Source: Candidatus Latescibacterota bacterium
Lineage (GTDB): Bacteria > JAAXHH01
Assembly: GCA_012270975.1 (NCBI GenBank)
Contig: JAAXHH010000034.1
Coordinates: 124,001-188,000 of the forward strand
Direction: 5' to 3'
Length of the DNA: 64,000 nt
Part shown: piece by piece, positions 17,686 to 26,410 of the stretch
Numbering within the stretch: position 1 is the stretch's first letter
Layout of the letters: each line of letters begins with the position of its first letter
Translations under genes and position numbers: made by a program
The notes under the pieces: generated by a model
Told to the model about the DNA's origin: nothing
Database searches by the model: none
What the model saw: only the letters and a program-made list of their open reading frames with translations

Positions 17686-20600
17686 ACTACGTGCTCGCCT
17701 GGTTCGCCCGGAACAACGTGGCGGCCAACCTGCTCATGGTGACCATCATCGTGGGCGGACTGCTGATGATATCCCGGATCAAGGTCGAGATCTTTCCCGA
17801 GTTCGAGACCGACATCGTCGTCATCACGGTCCCCTACCTGGGCGCGGCGCCGGCCGAAGTGGAAGAAGCGGTATGCGTCCGGTTGGAGGAGGCCATCCAG
17901 GACCTGGACGGCATCAAGAAACTGAGTTCCACCGCGTCGGAAGGGGTCGGGAGGATCCTGGTCGAAGTGGACCCCGACGCCGACTCCCGCACGCTGCTCC
18001 ACGATATGAAGTCCCGCGTGGACGCCATCGACACCTTTCCCGAGGAAACGGAAAAGCCGGTGATCCAGGAGATCATCTTCAGGCGCCAGGTCATCGATGT
18101 CGCCGTGGCCGGAAACCTGGACGAGCCCTCCATGAAGCGGCTCGCCGAAGAGATTCGGGAAGACCTGCTGGCCCAGCCTGAAATCAGTTACGTGCAACTG
18201 GCAAGCGTCCGGCCGTACGAGATTTCGATCGAGGTTTCGGAAGCCGCGCTGCGTCGTTACGGACTCACGTTCACCGAAGTCGTCAGCGCCGTGCGCAATT
18301 CCTCGCTCGACCTGCCCGGCGGTTCGGTGAAGACCCCCGGCGGGGAGATCCTGCTCCGGTCCAAGGGGCAGGCCCTGGTCGGTTCCGATTTCGACCGGAT
18401 CGTGCTGCGGTCCCGCTCCGACGGCACCCGTCTCCTGCTCAGCCACGTGGCGCGTATCGTCGACGGTTTCGCCGAAACGGACATATTCTCCCGCTTCGAC
18501 GGAAAACCGGCCGCCCTGGTCCAGGTGTACCGCGTGGGCAACGAAAACATCCTGGATGTTTCCGGTGCCGTTCATCGATACGTGGACGCGAAACAGGCGG
18601 AACTCCCGGAAGGCGTCGAACTGATCACCTGGCAGGACCAGTCCCGGCTTCTGGAAAGCCGGCTCGACCTGATGATCACCAACGGCCAACTGGGCTTCCT
18701 GCTCGTCTTTCTCTGCCTGGCCCTGTTTCTGCGTATCCGGCTGGCGTTCTGGGTCGCTATGGGCATCGTCATCTGCTTTCTCGGCACCTTCTGGATGATG
18801 CCGCTTCTGGATGCGTCCATCAACATGCTTTCGCTTTTCGCCTTCATCATGGTGCTCGGCATCGTGGTGGACGACGCCATCATCGCCGGAGAGAACATCT
18901 ACGCGCACCAGGAACGGGGCGAAGAACCCGCGACGGCCGCCCGGATGGGCGTCCAGGAAATCGCCAAGCCGATCACTTTCGCGGTTTTGACGACGATCGT
19001 CGCCTTCTCGCCCATGTTCTTCGTGGAGGGGCTCATGGGGAAATTCTTCGAGGTTTTCCCCATCGTGATCATCCTCATGCTGCTCTTTTCCCTGGTCGAG
19101 TCCCTGCTCATTCTGCCGACCCACCTGCGCCACGGGCAGCCGAAGCAAAAGGACAGCCCGCTGCCCAATACGTTCCCGCTGGTAAGGCCCTTCTACCTCG
19201 TGCTCTTCTACGCCGACAAGTGGCTTCATGAACTGCAGGACAACGTGGCCCGGCTGCTCAGGCGCTTCGTGGAAGGCGTCTATGTTCCCTTGTTGAAGAA
19301 GGCCCTCGCCTGGCGGTACGTCACGCTTTCCATCGGCGTAGGCGCGATCATCCTTACCGTCGGGCTCGTGGCCGGCGGCATCCTGCGGTTCGTGTTTTTT
19401 CCGCCGGTGGAAAACGAATTCGTGTCAGCCCACCTTACCCTGGCGCAGGGGACGCCCGCCGAGGTAACCGACCGGTACATTTCGCTGATCGAGGACAGTG
19501 CCGTGCAACTGCAGAACCAGCTCGGCGGGGAGATCTCCCCGGATGAATCCGCTGGCGGTAACGGGATCATCGTGAACATCATGGCGGCCATCGGCCAACA
19601 GCCGAACGCGGCCCGGGCGCAACAGAATGCGGGAAGTCTTGCGGTATCCGATCGATCGTCCCACATCGGCGAAGTCGTACTGGGCTTGTCGCCTTCGGAG
19701 ACGAGGGACATCAGCGGCGAGGAAATCGTGAATCGCTGGCGGGAGCTTATCGGACCGATTCCCGACGTTGTGGAGCTCTCGTTCACCTCCTCGCTGTTCA
19801 ACGTGGGCGAAGCGATCAACATCGAACTGTCCAGTCCCGATCCCGATGGCCTGCTTCAAGCTACAGCCGAATTGAAACGGACGGTGGCCAATTACGACGG
19901 CGTCATGGACGTCGCCGACGACTTCCGGCCCGGGAAACAGGAAATCAGGCTGAACGTAACCCCCGAAGGCGAAGCGCTCGGCATCACCATGTCCGGGTTG
20001 TCCCGCCAGGTCCGCCAGGCCTTTTACGGAGAGGAGGCGCAGCGCATTCAGCGGGGCCGGGACGATGTCCGCGTGATGGTCCGGTATCCCGAATCGGAAA
20101 GACGGTCCCTGGGCGACATGGAAAACATGCGGATTCGGACGCCGACCGGCATTGAGGTGCCGTTTTCGCTTGCCGCCCGGGCGGAAATGGGAAGGGGCTA
20201 TTCGAACATCCGGCGCACGGACCGGAAGCGCGTCATCAACGTCACCGCCGACGTGAACGATGCCGTGGCCAGTTCCAATGATATTCTCGCCGACCTCACG
20301 TCGTCCTACCTTCCGTCGCTGATGGCCAGGTATCCGGGCCTGACCTACACGCTGGAAGGACAGCAGCGCAACCAGCAGGAGTCCATCGAAAGCCTGAGCT
20401 TCGGCTTCCTGGTCGCCCTGCTCGTGATCTACGGACTGCTGGCCATTCCCTTCAAATCCTATGTACAGCCCATGATCATCATGAGCGTCATCCCCTTCGG
20501 CATCGTGGGTGCGGTCATGGGGCACCTGATCATGGGGTTCGCGATTTCGCTCCTTTCCCTGTTCGGCATCGTCGCGCTTTCGGGCGTCGTGGTGAACGAC

Positions 20601-20963
20601 AGCCTGGTGCTGGTGGACTTCATCAACCGTGGGCGCGAGCGCGCGGGCGAGGGTGCGGACCTGCACGAGATCATCCGCAACGCGGGCGTCGCCCGGTTCC
20701 GGCCCGTGCTGCTGACCTCGCTCACGACCTTCGCCGGACTGACGCCCATACTGCTCGAAAAGAGCCTCCAGGCCCAGTTCCTCATCCCCATGGCCATATC
20801 CCTGGGATTCGGTGTGCTCTTCGCCACGGCCATCACGCTGATCCTGGTCCCCATCTGCTACTACATCCTCGAAGACGGGCTCGCCGTTCTGTCCCGCATC
20901 CGGAACCGGCTGAAGGGACAGGTTCTGGAACCGGGCGAAGCGATCGAGACCCCGGCTTCCTGA
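17682..20963 (+). CDS. RND-family efflux pump, inner-membrane subunit
   Basis: 1093 residues, a usual length for the family. Twelve membrane segments in the standard 1+5+1+5 layout. It opens with NNVAANLLMVTIIVGGLLMI and IFPEFETDIVVITVPYLGAAPAEVEE. The proton-relay aspartate pair lies in GIVVDDAI in the fourth segment. The second half repeats the fold, with GIVALSGVVVNDSLVLVDF. Proton-driven exporter with the adaptor and duct encoded just upstream. Sequence features resemble the multidrug/acriflavine type more than heavy-metal CzcA pumps, but the substrate is unknown. Last gene of the operon. Confidence 0.93.
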   Translation: MNYVLAWFARNNVAANLLMVTIIVGGLLMISRIKVEIFPEFETDIVVITVPYLGAAPAEVEEAVCVRLEEAIQDLDGIKKLSSTASEGVGRILVEVDPDADSRTLLHDMKSRVDAIDTFPEETEKPVIQEIIFRRQVIDVAVAGNLDEPSMKRLAEEIREDLLAQPEISYVQLASVRPYEISIEVSEAALRRYGLTFTEVVSAVRNSSLDLPGGSVKTPGGEILLRSKGQALVGSDFDRIVLRSRSDGTRLLLSHVARIVDGFAETDIFSRFDGKPAALVQVYRVGNENILDVSGAVHRYVDAKQAELPEGVELITWQDQSRLLESRLDLMITNGQLGFLLVFLCLALFLRIRLAFWVAMGIVICFLGTFWMMPLLDASINMLSLFAFIMVLGIVVDDAIIAGENIYAHQERGEEPATAARMGVQEIAKPITFAVLTTIVAFSPMFFVEGLMGKFFEVFPIVIILMLLFSLVESLLILPTHLRHGQPKQKDSPLPNTFPLVRPFYLVLFYADKWLHELQDNVARLLRRFVEGVYVPLLKKALAWRYVTLSIGVGAIILTVGLVAGGILRFVFFPPVENEFVSAHLTLAQGTPAEVTDRYISLIEDSAVQLQNQLGGEISPDESAGGNGIIVNIMAAIGQQPNAARAQQNAGSLAVSDRSSHIGEVVLGLSPSETRDISGEEIVNRWRELIGPIPDVVELSFTSSLFNVGEAINIELSSPDPDGLLQATAELKRTVANYDGVMDVADDFRPGKQEIRLNVTPEGEALGITMSGLSRQVRQAFYGEEAQRIQRGRDDVRVMVRYPESERRSLGDMENMRIRTPTGIEVPFSLAARAEMGRGYSNIRRTDRKRVINVTADVNDAVASSNDILADLTSSYLPSLMARYPGLTYTLEGQQRNQQESIESLSFGFLVALLVIYGLLAIPFKSYVQPMIIMSVIPFGIVGAVMGHLIMGFAISLLSLFGIVALSGVVVNDSLVLVDFINRGRERAGEGADLHEIIRNAGVARFRPVLLTSLTTFAGLTPILLEKSLQAQFLIPMAISLGFGVLFATAITLILVPICYYILEDGLAVLSRIRNRLKGQVLEPGEAIETPAS

Positions 20964-21116
20964 GTGCGGATCCGGGCCGTCCGGGCCATACAAACTCCTT
21001 GCCTGCACCCGCGTATTTCCCCATCTTTCCCACAGGCGCGGTAACACCGGAAGTACCCGGACAGAGGTGCTTCCGGCGGGCGTAATCCGCTATGGGTCAA
21101 CGAACGGGGGGCCTCC

Positions 21117-24100
21117 TTGCCTTTCCACGCCGATCTGCATCTTCACTCCCATTTCTCCCGGGCGACCAGCAAGAACCTGAATCTGGAGCATCTGTACAAG
21201 TGGGCCCAGCTGAAGGGGATCCGGGTGGTAGGTACCGGGGATTTCGTCCATCCGGGATGGATGGATGAGTTGGAGGAGAAGCTGCAACCGGCCGAGGAAG
21301 GTCTGTTCCGGCTGAAACCCGAGCACGAGAGGGCGATGCAGGACCAGGTGCCGGCGGCCTGCCGTGCGCCCGTCCGCTTCATGCTGACGGTTGAGATCTC
21401 GAACATCTACAGACGCCTCGGCCGCGTGCGCAAGGTGCACAATATCATCTTCGCACCGGGCTTCGAAGCCGCCAGGTCGCTGCAGGCCCGCCTGGGCGCC
21501 ATCGGCAATATCCGGTCGGACGGGCGGCCCATCCTGGGGCTGGACTCCCGGGACCTGCTGGAGATCACGCTGGAGACCGACCCGATGGCCTGCCTCATCC
21601 CCGCCCACGTCTGGACGCCCTGGTTTTCCGCCCTGGGTTCCAAGGGAGGCTTCGACCGGATATCGGATTGTTACGGCGACCTCACGGAGCATATCTTCGC
21701 CGTCGAAACCGGCCTGTCGTCCGATCCGCTCATGAACTGGCGGCTGGAACAACTCGACCCCTACGTGCTCGTATCGAACTCCGACGCCCATTCGCCCGGA
21801 AAGCTGGGCCGGGAAACCACCCTGTTCGATACGTCCTGCGACTATCCCGCGATCTACAGTGCCCTCTCCGATCCGGAAGACGCCGGGTTGACGGGGACGG
21901 TGGAGTTCTATCCCGAAGAGGGCAAGTATCACTATGACGGACACAGGAAGTGCCGGAGAAGGATGCATCCCCGGGAGACCATTGCCGCGGACGGACGGTG
22001 TCCGGATTGCGGCAAGGCCGTGACCGTGGGCGTCATGGCCCGCGTGGAAGAGCTCGCGGACCGGTCCGAGGGGAAAAGACCCGCTCGCGCGCGCCACTTC
22101 TTCAGTGTGATTCCCCTTCCCGAGATCATCGGGGAGGCGAAACAGGTCGGCGCCGGGTCCAAAACGGTGGACCTGGTCTACCAGGCCATGCTCGCGCGCC
22201 TGGGCAGCGAACTCAGTATACTGCTGGATATTCCCGAAGATGACATCGAACAGGTGGCGGGGCCGTTGATCGCCGAAGGCATTCGGCGCATGCGGGTCGG
22301 CGAGGTGGATATCCTGCCGGGATATGACGGAGATTACGGTGTGATCAAGTTGTTCAACCAGGCCGACCGCCTGGGCGGCGATACGCAAATCGCCCTGCTG
22401 GACGAACTGCCCGAGACAGCGAAAGCGCCGACACGCAGGACTGTGCCGGATGATTCGCCGGAGATGGAGGAAGAGGCGCCGAATCGCACGAATGGGACGG
22501 CCGGGATCGCCGATCCGCCGCCAGCCCTGTCGGAGTTCCTGGAACCCGTGGGACCGGCTGCCGCGGATCCTGCCCCGGAGCCTCACGAAACCACCTCTGC
22601 CGTGGCCGTGCTCGAAGCGCCGGAGAAAGCGGAAGACGCGGCAACGAACGACGGCCGCCTCAACGAAGATCAGCGAAAGGCCGTAAGAAACCACGAGGGC
22701 CATTTGCTTATCGTGGCGGGCCCCGGCACCGGGAAGACCCACACGCTGACCCACCGCATGGCTTACCTGGCGCGACATGAAACCACGCCCGGCCGGATGC
22801 TGGCCGTGACCTTCACCAACAAGGCCGCCGGCGAAATGAAATCACGGCTGGAAAAACTCCTCGACGGCCGGACCGAGGATGCCATGGTCGGCACGTTCCA
22901 CGGGATCTGCCTCGCCCTTATGCGCCAGTGGTCGCGCCATACGAGCATCCCGTTCAGCCTGAGCGTGGCGACGCCCGACGACCAGGACCGGCTGGCCCGC
23001 GCGCAGTGGCCCCGGGACAACGCCGCGCAGCGCAGGCGGCGGCTGGAAGAGGTAGCCCGGTGGAAGGCATCGGATCGAAGCGGTGAGATTCCGGAAGCGG
23101 TTTCGGCCTATACCCGCCTCCTGCGCAGACATGGGCTGCTGGACTTCGACGACGTCATCCTGGAGACCACCAAGCTGCTCCAATCGGACGAGCGGTTCCG
23201 GAACAGCGTGCACGAGCGGTTCCGCTACGTTTTCGTGGACGAGTACCAGGACATCAATCCGGCCCAGCACGCCCTGCTGAAGATCCTGGCGGAAGGCGGC
23301 GCCCGAATCACCGCCATTGGCGATCCCAACCAGGCCATATACGGATTTCGCGGAGCGGACATCCGGTATTTCCATTCATTCGCGGACGATTTCCCCGGTG
23401 CACAGGTACAGTACCTCAAGGAAAACTACCGTTCCGCGGCTTCCCTCCTCGACGCCTCGTCGCAGGTCATGGGCGCCTCCAGCCAGTCCACGGCGCCCCC
23501 CCTGGTCGCCGCGCTCTACGTCCAGGGGCGCCTCGTCATCAAGGAAACCCGATCGGACAAGGCCGAGGCCGAGTACGTCGTACACCAGATCGAACGACTG
23601 GTGGGCGGAACAAGCCTCTTCTCCCAGGATTCGGGCCGTCTGGAGGGCGGGACGGATCCCGGCGAGGAACGATCCTTCGGAGACGTTGCCGTACTGTACC
23701 GGACGAAGAGCCAGAACTCGGCCCTGGTGGAGGCCTTCGAACGCAGCGGGATACCTTTCCAGGTCGCCGGCGACACGTCCCTCATCAACAGGCCGGGCGT
23801 GCAGGAGATGATCACCCTGCTTCAACTGGGCGACGGACGGACCAGGCGTGCCGTCACCACCGCCTCGGCGCTGCGGTGCCTGTCGTCGACGATTGACGGG
23901 CTGGGAGACCGGACCGTGGAACTCATCGAAGAGATCTGGAATCGGCGCACGCAGATCACGATCGACCATGTACGGGACCTGATGGATCGGCCGCGCCTGC
24001 TTATGAAGCGGTCCAGGGCCGGCTTGGAAGCCCTGCTGGACGACCTGAAAACCATTAACGCCGACCTGGAGAAAAATACGGCGGCGGGCGTGCTGAAAAA

Positions 24101-24617
24101 CCTGGCCCGCACCTCTGTCTGGGATAAATTGAAGTGGCGCTATCCCAGGGCGGACGAGAGTCTGCGCGAGCTGATCCGGTGCGCCAGAATCGAGACGGAA
24201 GTGGCGGTCCTGCTCGACAAATTGCTGCTCAGCCAGGAATACGACGCCTATGGGGAAGTGGCGGAGCATGTGAATCTCATGACCCTTCACGCGGCCAAGG
24301 GGCTGGAATTCCCGGTCGTATTCGTCGTTGGCTGCGAGGACGGCCTGGTGCCCTTGCGTCAAGGAGGCATGGAGTCCGACCCGGAGGAAGAACGCCGCCT
24401 GTTTTACGTGGCCATGACCCGTGCCAGGGAACGGCTCTATCTCGTGCGGTCGAAGAAGCGCATGCTGTTCGGCGAGGTGCGCTCGACCCGGCCGTCGCCA
24501 TTCCTGACCGATATCGAAGAACAGTTGAAGCAATACGATAAACCAAGTGGGGCGGACCGGCGCCGGCGGAGAAAGGCCAAACCGAAACCGTCGAACCAAC
24601 TGGGCCTTTTCGGATAG
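21117..24617 (+). CDS. EndoQ-like PHP endonuclease fused to a UvrD/PcrA-type helicase
   Basis: 1166 residues from a TTG start (MPFHADLHLHSHFS). Residues 1-420 match endonuclease Q: PHP metal ligands His8/His10, Asp42, Glu93, His164, Asp223/His225, the signature RATSKNLNLEHLYKWAQLKG, and a zinc-binding insertion with Cys279, Cys295 and Cys298. EndoQ cuts 5' of deaminated bases such as uracil or hypoxanthine. Residues 430-510 are a flexible acidic/proline linker. Residues 513-1150 are an SF1A helicase: Walker A AGPGTGKT (534-541), VDEYQD (707-712), GDPNQAIYGFRG, the late motif NLMTLHAAKGLEFPVV and VAMTRARERLYL. The inference is incision at damaged bases followed by strand unwinding by the same polypeptide. 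No partner gene is adjacent. Confidence 0.9.
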   Translation: MPFHADLHLHSHFSRATSKNLNLEHLYKWAQLKGIRVVGTGDFVHPGWMDELEEKLQPAEEGLFRLKPEHERAMQDQVPAACRAPVRFMLTVEISNIYRRLGRVRKVHNIIFAPGFEAARSLQARLGAIGNIRSDGRPILGLDSRDLLEITLETDPMACLIPAHVWTPWFSALGSKGGFDRISDCYGDLTEHIFAVETGLSSDPLMNWRLEQLDPYVLVSNSDAHSPGKLGRETTLFDTSCDYPAIYSALSDPEDAGLTGTVEFYPEEGKYHYDGHRKCRRRMHPRETIAADGRCPDCGKAVTVGVMARVEELADRSEGKRPARARHFFSVIPLPEIIGEAKQVGAGSKTVDLVYQAMLARLGSELSILLDIPEDDIEQVAGPLIAEGIRRMRVGEVDILPGYDGDYGVIKLFNQADRLGGDTQIALLDELPETAKAPTRRTVPDDSPEMEEEAPNRTNGTAGIADPPPALSEFLEPVGPAAADPAPEPHETTSAVAVLEAPEKAEDAATNDGRLNEDQRKAVRNHEGHLLIVAGPGTGKTHTLTHRMAYLARHETTPGRMLAVTFTNKAAGEMKSRLEKLLDGRTEDAMVGTFHGICLALMRQWSRHTSIPFSLSVATPDDQDRLARAQWPRDNAAQRRRRLEEVARWKASDRSGEIPEAVSAYTRLLRRHGLLDFDDVILETTKLLQSDERFRNSVHERFRYVFVDEYQDINPAQHALLKILAEGGARITAIGDPNQAIYGFRGADIRYFHSFADDFPGAQVQYLKENYRSAASLLDASSQVMGASSQSTAPPLVAALYVQGRLVIKETRSDKAEAEYVVHQIERLVGGTSLFSQDSGRLEGGTDPGEERSFGDVAVLYRTKSQNSALVEAFERSGIPFQVAGDTSLINRPGVQEMITLLQLGDGRTRRAVTTASALRCLSSTIDGLGDRTVELIEEIWNRRTQITIDHVRDLMDRPRLLMKRSRAGLEALLDDLKTINADLEKNTAAGVLKNLARTSVWDKLKWRYPRADESLRELIRCARIETEVAVLLDKLLLSQEYDAYGEVAEHVNLMTLHAAKGLEFPVVFVVGCEDGLVPLRQGGMESDPEEERRLFYVAMTRARERLYLVRSKKRMLFGEVRSTRPSPFLTDIEEQLKQYDKPSGADRRRRRKAKPKPSNQLGLFG

Positions 24618-24688
24618 GATTCGTCCCGGTTGGGAACAGCTGGACGCGCCTGGACCTGTCCGGATGCGCGTGATTGAAAGGAGAGGCC

Positions 24689-25333
24689 ATGTTAAGAGCA
24701 AAAAGAACCCTGTTTACCGTACTGGTCGCCGGATTGTTCGCATCTGCCGTGTATACTGTCGCCAATTCAAAGGCAGGCCCGGAACCGCAATCCGGAGAAA
24801 CCGGGCGGACCAGCGAATACGCACTGGCTACTTTCGCCGGCGGCTGTTTCTGGTGCATGGAACCGCCCTATGACGAACTGGACGGCGTCGTTTCCACCAT
24901 CGTGGGGTACATCGGCGGTCACGTGCGCAATCCGAGCTACGGCGAGGTATCCGCGGGCGGCACCGGTCATACGGAGGCCATGGAAGTCCGCTACGATCCG
25001 GCGAAGATCACGTACCAGGAACTGCTGGACGTATTCTGGATGAACATCGATCCGACGGTGGATGACCGCCAGTTCTGCGACAAGGGAAGCCAGTACCGCG
25101 CGGGGATTTTCTATCACAACGCCGAACAGAAAGCGCTGGCCGAGGCATCGAAACAGAAATGGATCGATTCCGGCCGTTTCGCTCGCGTGGTGACCGAGGT
25201 CACCCCGGCTTCGGTGTTCTACAAGGCGGAAGAATACCACCAGGACTATTACATCAAGAATCCGTTGCGGTACAAGTTCTACCGGTACAACTGCGGCCGG
25301 GACCGGCGCCTGGAAGAGCTGTGGGGCGACTGA
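24689..25333 (+). CDS. msrA: Peptide methionine sulfoxide reductase MsrA, exported
   Basis: 214 residues from the ATG at 24689, which has AAAGGAGAGG just upstream. An N-terminal signal-like hydrophobic segment (about 7-25) precedes the MsrA domain, so the enzyme probably acts outside the cytoplasm or at the membrane. The catalytic Cys53 lies in GGCFWCME, a GYIGGHVRNPSYGEVSAGGTGHTEA segment follows, and a resolving Cys lies in YRYNCGRD. It repairs methionine-S-sulfoxide in proteins. The gene lies 71 bases after the helicase fusion and 31 bases before the YtfJ-like gene. Confidence 0.94.
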   Translation: MLRAKRTLFTVLVAGLFASAVYTVANSKAGPEPQSGETGRTSEYALATFAGGCFWCMEPPYDELDGVVSTIVGYIGGHVRNPSYGEVSAGGTGHTEAMEVRYDPAKITYQELLDVFWMNIDPTVDDRQFCDKGSQYRAGIFYHNAEQKALAEASKQKWIDSGRFARVVTEVTPASVFYKAEEYHQDYYIKNPLRYKFYRYNCGRDRRLEELWGD

Positions 25334-25364
25334 CGGGACCTTGTGAACAAATGGGAGAACATAC

Positions 25365-25721
25365 ATGGCAGATCTGGAAGACCTGGTGAAAACCACCCTG
25401 GGCGAGCTCAGGGAAATGGCCAAGGCGCAGTCCGTCGTCGGCGATCCGGTGGAGGTTGGTGACACGACCGTCATCCCCCTCGTCAAAACCGGGTTCGGAT
25501 TCGGCGGCGGCGGAGCGCAGGACAAAGACGGCGGACGCAGCGGCACCGGCGCCGGCGGGGGTGTGCAGCCGGTTGCCGTGCTGGTCGTCAAGGATGGCGA
25601 CGTCCGCCTGGAACGCATGTCGGGCCAGTCGGGCGTATCCTCGGCCGCGCATACGGTGGCCGACCTGCTGAAGTCCGTGTTGGACCGATTCACAAAGTCG
25701 GGCGAACGTAAAGAAAGCTGA
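25365..25721 (+). CDS. GerW/YtfJ-family protein
   Basis: 118 residues. It has the family layout: N-terminal helix (DLVKTTLGELREMAKAQSVVGDPVEVGDTTVIPLVKTGFGFGGGG), a Gly-rich low-complexity loop, and VAVLVVKDGDVRLERM. In spore formers GerW/YtfJ is a sporulation protein needed for germination; relatives occur in many non-spore-forming bacteria with unknown role. The next gene, 3 bases on, encodes a DUF2953-like protein, the same pairing as ytfJ/ytfI in Bacillus. No other sporulation gene is near, so the pair probably has an envelope-related role. Confidence 0.85.
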   Translation: MADLEDLVKTTLGELREMAKAQSVVGDPVEVGDTTVIPLVKTGFGFGGGGAQDKDGGRSGTGAGGGVQPVAVLVVKDGDVRLERMSGQSGVSSAAHTVADLLKSVLDRFTKSGERKES

Positions 25722-25724
25722 GCC

Positions 25725-26378
25725 GTGACCCCGAATCTCGAACCGGTACTCCTCATACCCGCCGCGTTGCTGCTCGTGGCCGTGCTTCTGCTCGCCACCC
25801 CCGTGACGATTTCCTTCTCGATCGTCCGGCGGAAAGCATTCTCGGCCAGGATAACGATCGGTTGGCTGTTCGGACTGCTCCGCTTCACGCCGCCCCTGAC
25901 AGGAGACGGTGAGCGTACGAGAAGGAAGAGAAGGCGGAGAAGGCGGCCGGACGCTGCGCCGCCCGAGCCGGATGAAGCTTCCCGGAAAGCGCCTCGCAAA
26001 GCACCGGGCGCCCCGGCGCAACGCTTCCGCGCGTTGCTGAAGAGCGAGGGATTCGTCCGGGGCGTGCTGAGATTCCTGTGTGACATGGCCAGGTGCGTGC
26101 GTTTCGTGTCATTGCACGTCGCAGGCCGCGTCGGGCTGGACGATCCCTGTGACACAGGCCGGCTCTGGGGAAGTATCTGCGCCGTCACCGGATTCCTGCA
26201 CGGCGCGAAGCGTGTCAGGTTTCTCGTCGAACCCGAATTCAACGAAGCCGTATTGGAACTGGACGGCCGCGGCGAGATCCGCATCGTGCCTGCGACCCTG
26301 CTCTTGCCCACCGTCCGGTTCGTCCTTTCTCCAGCCACGCTTCGCGCGGCATGGGCCGCGTCCCGGCGGCAGGAATAA
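25725..26378 (+). CDS. DUF2953-like membrane protein (YtfI-type partner of GerW/YtfJ)
   Basis: 217 residues, GTG start 3 bases after the YtfJ-like gene. One strong membrane segment (about 8-27), then a cluster of arginines and lysines (RTRRKRRRRRRPD), a disordered Pro/Ala stretch, and a C-terminal globular part with GRVGLDDPCDTGRLWG and FLVEPEFNEAVLELDGRGEIRIVPA, the conserved shape of the DUF2953 family. The function of the family is unknown. Assignment rests on this C-terminal pattern and on the genomic pairing. Confidence 0.75.
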   Translation: MTPNLEPVLLIPAALLLVAVLLLATPVTISFSIVRRKAFSARITIGWLFGLLRFTPPLTGDGERTRRKRRRRRRPDAAPPEPDEASRKAPRKAPGAPAQRFRALLKSEGFVRGVLRFLCDMARCVRFVSLHVAGRVGLDDPCDTGRLWGSICAVTGFLHGAKRVRFLVEPEFNEAVLELDGRGEIRIVPATLLLPTVRFVLSPATLRAAWAASRRQE

Positions 26379-26410
26379 CTCCAGCATCTGATTCGTTTCC
26401 AGGAGCATTC

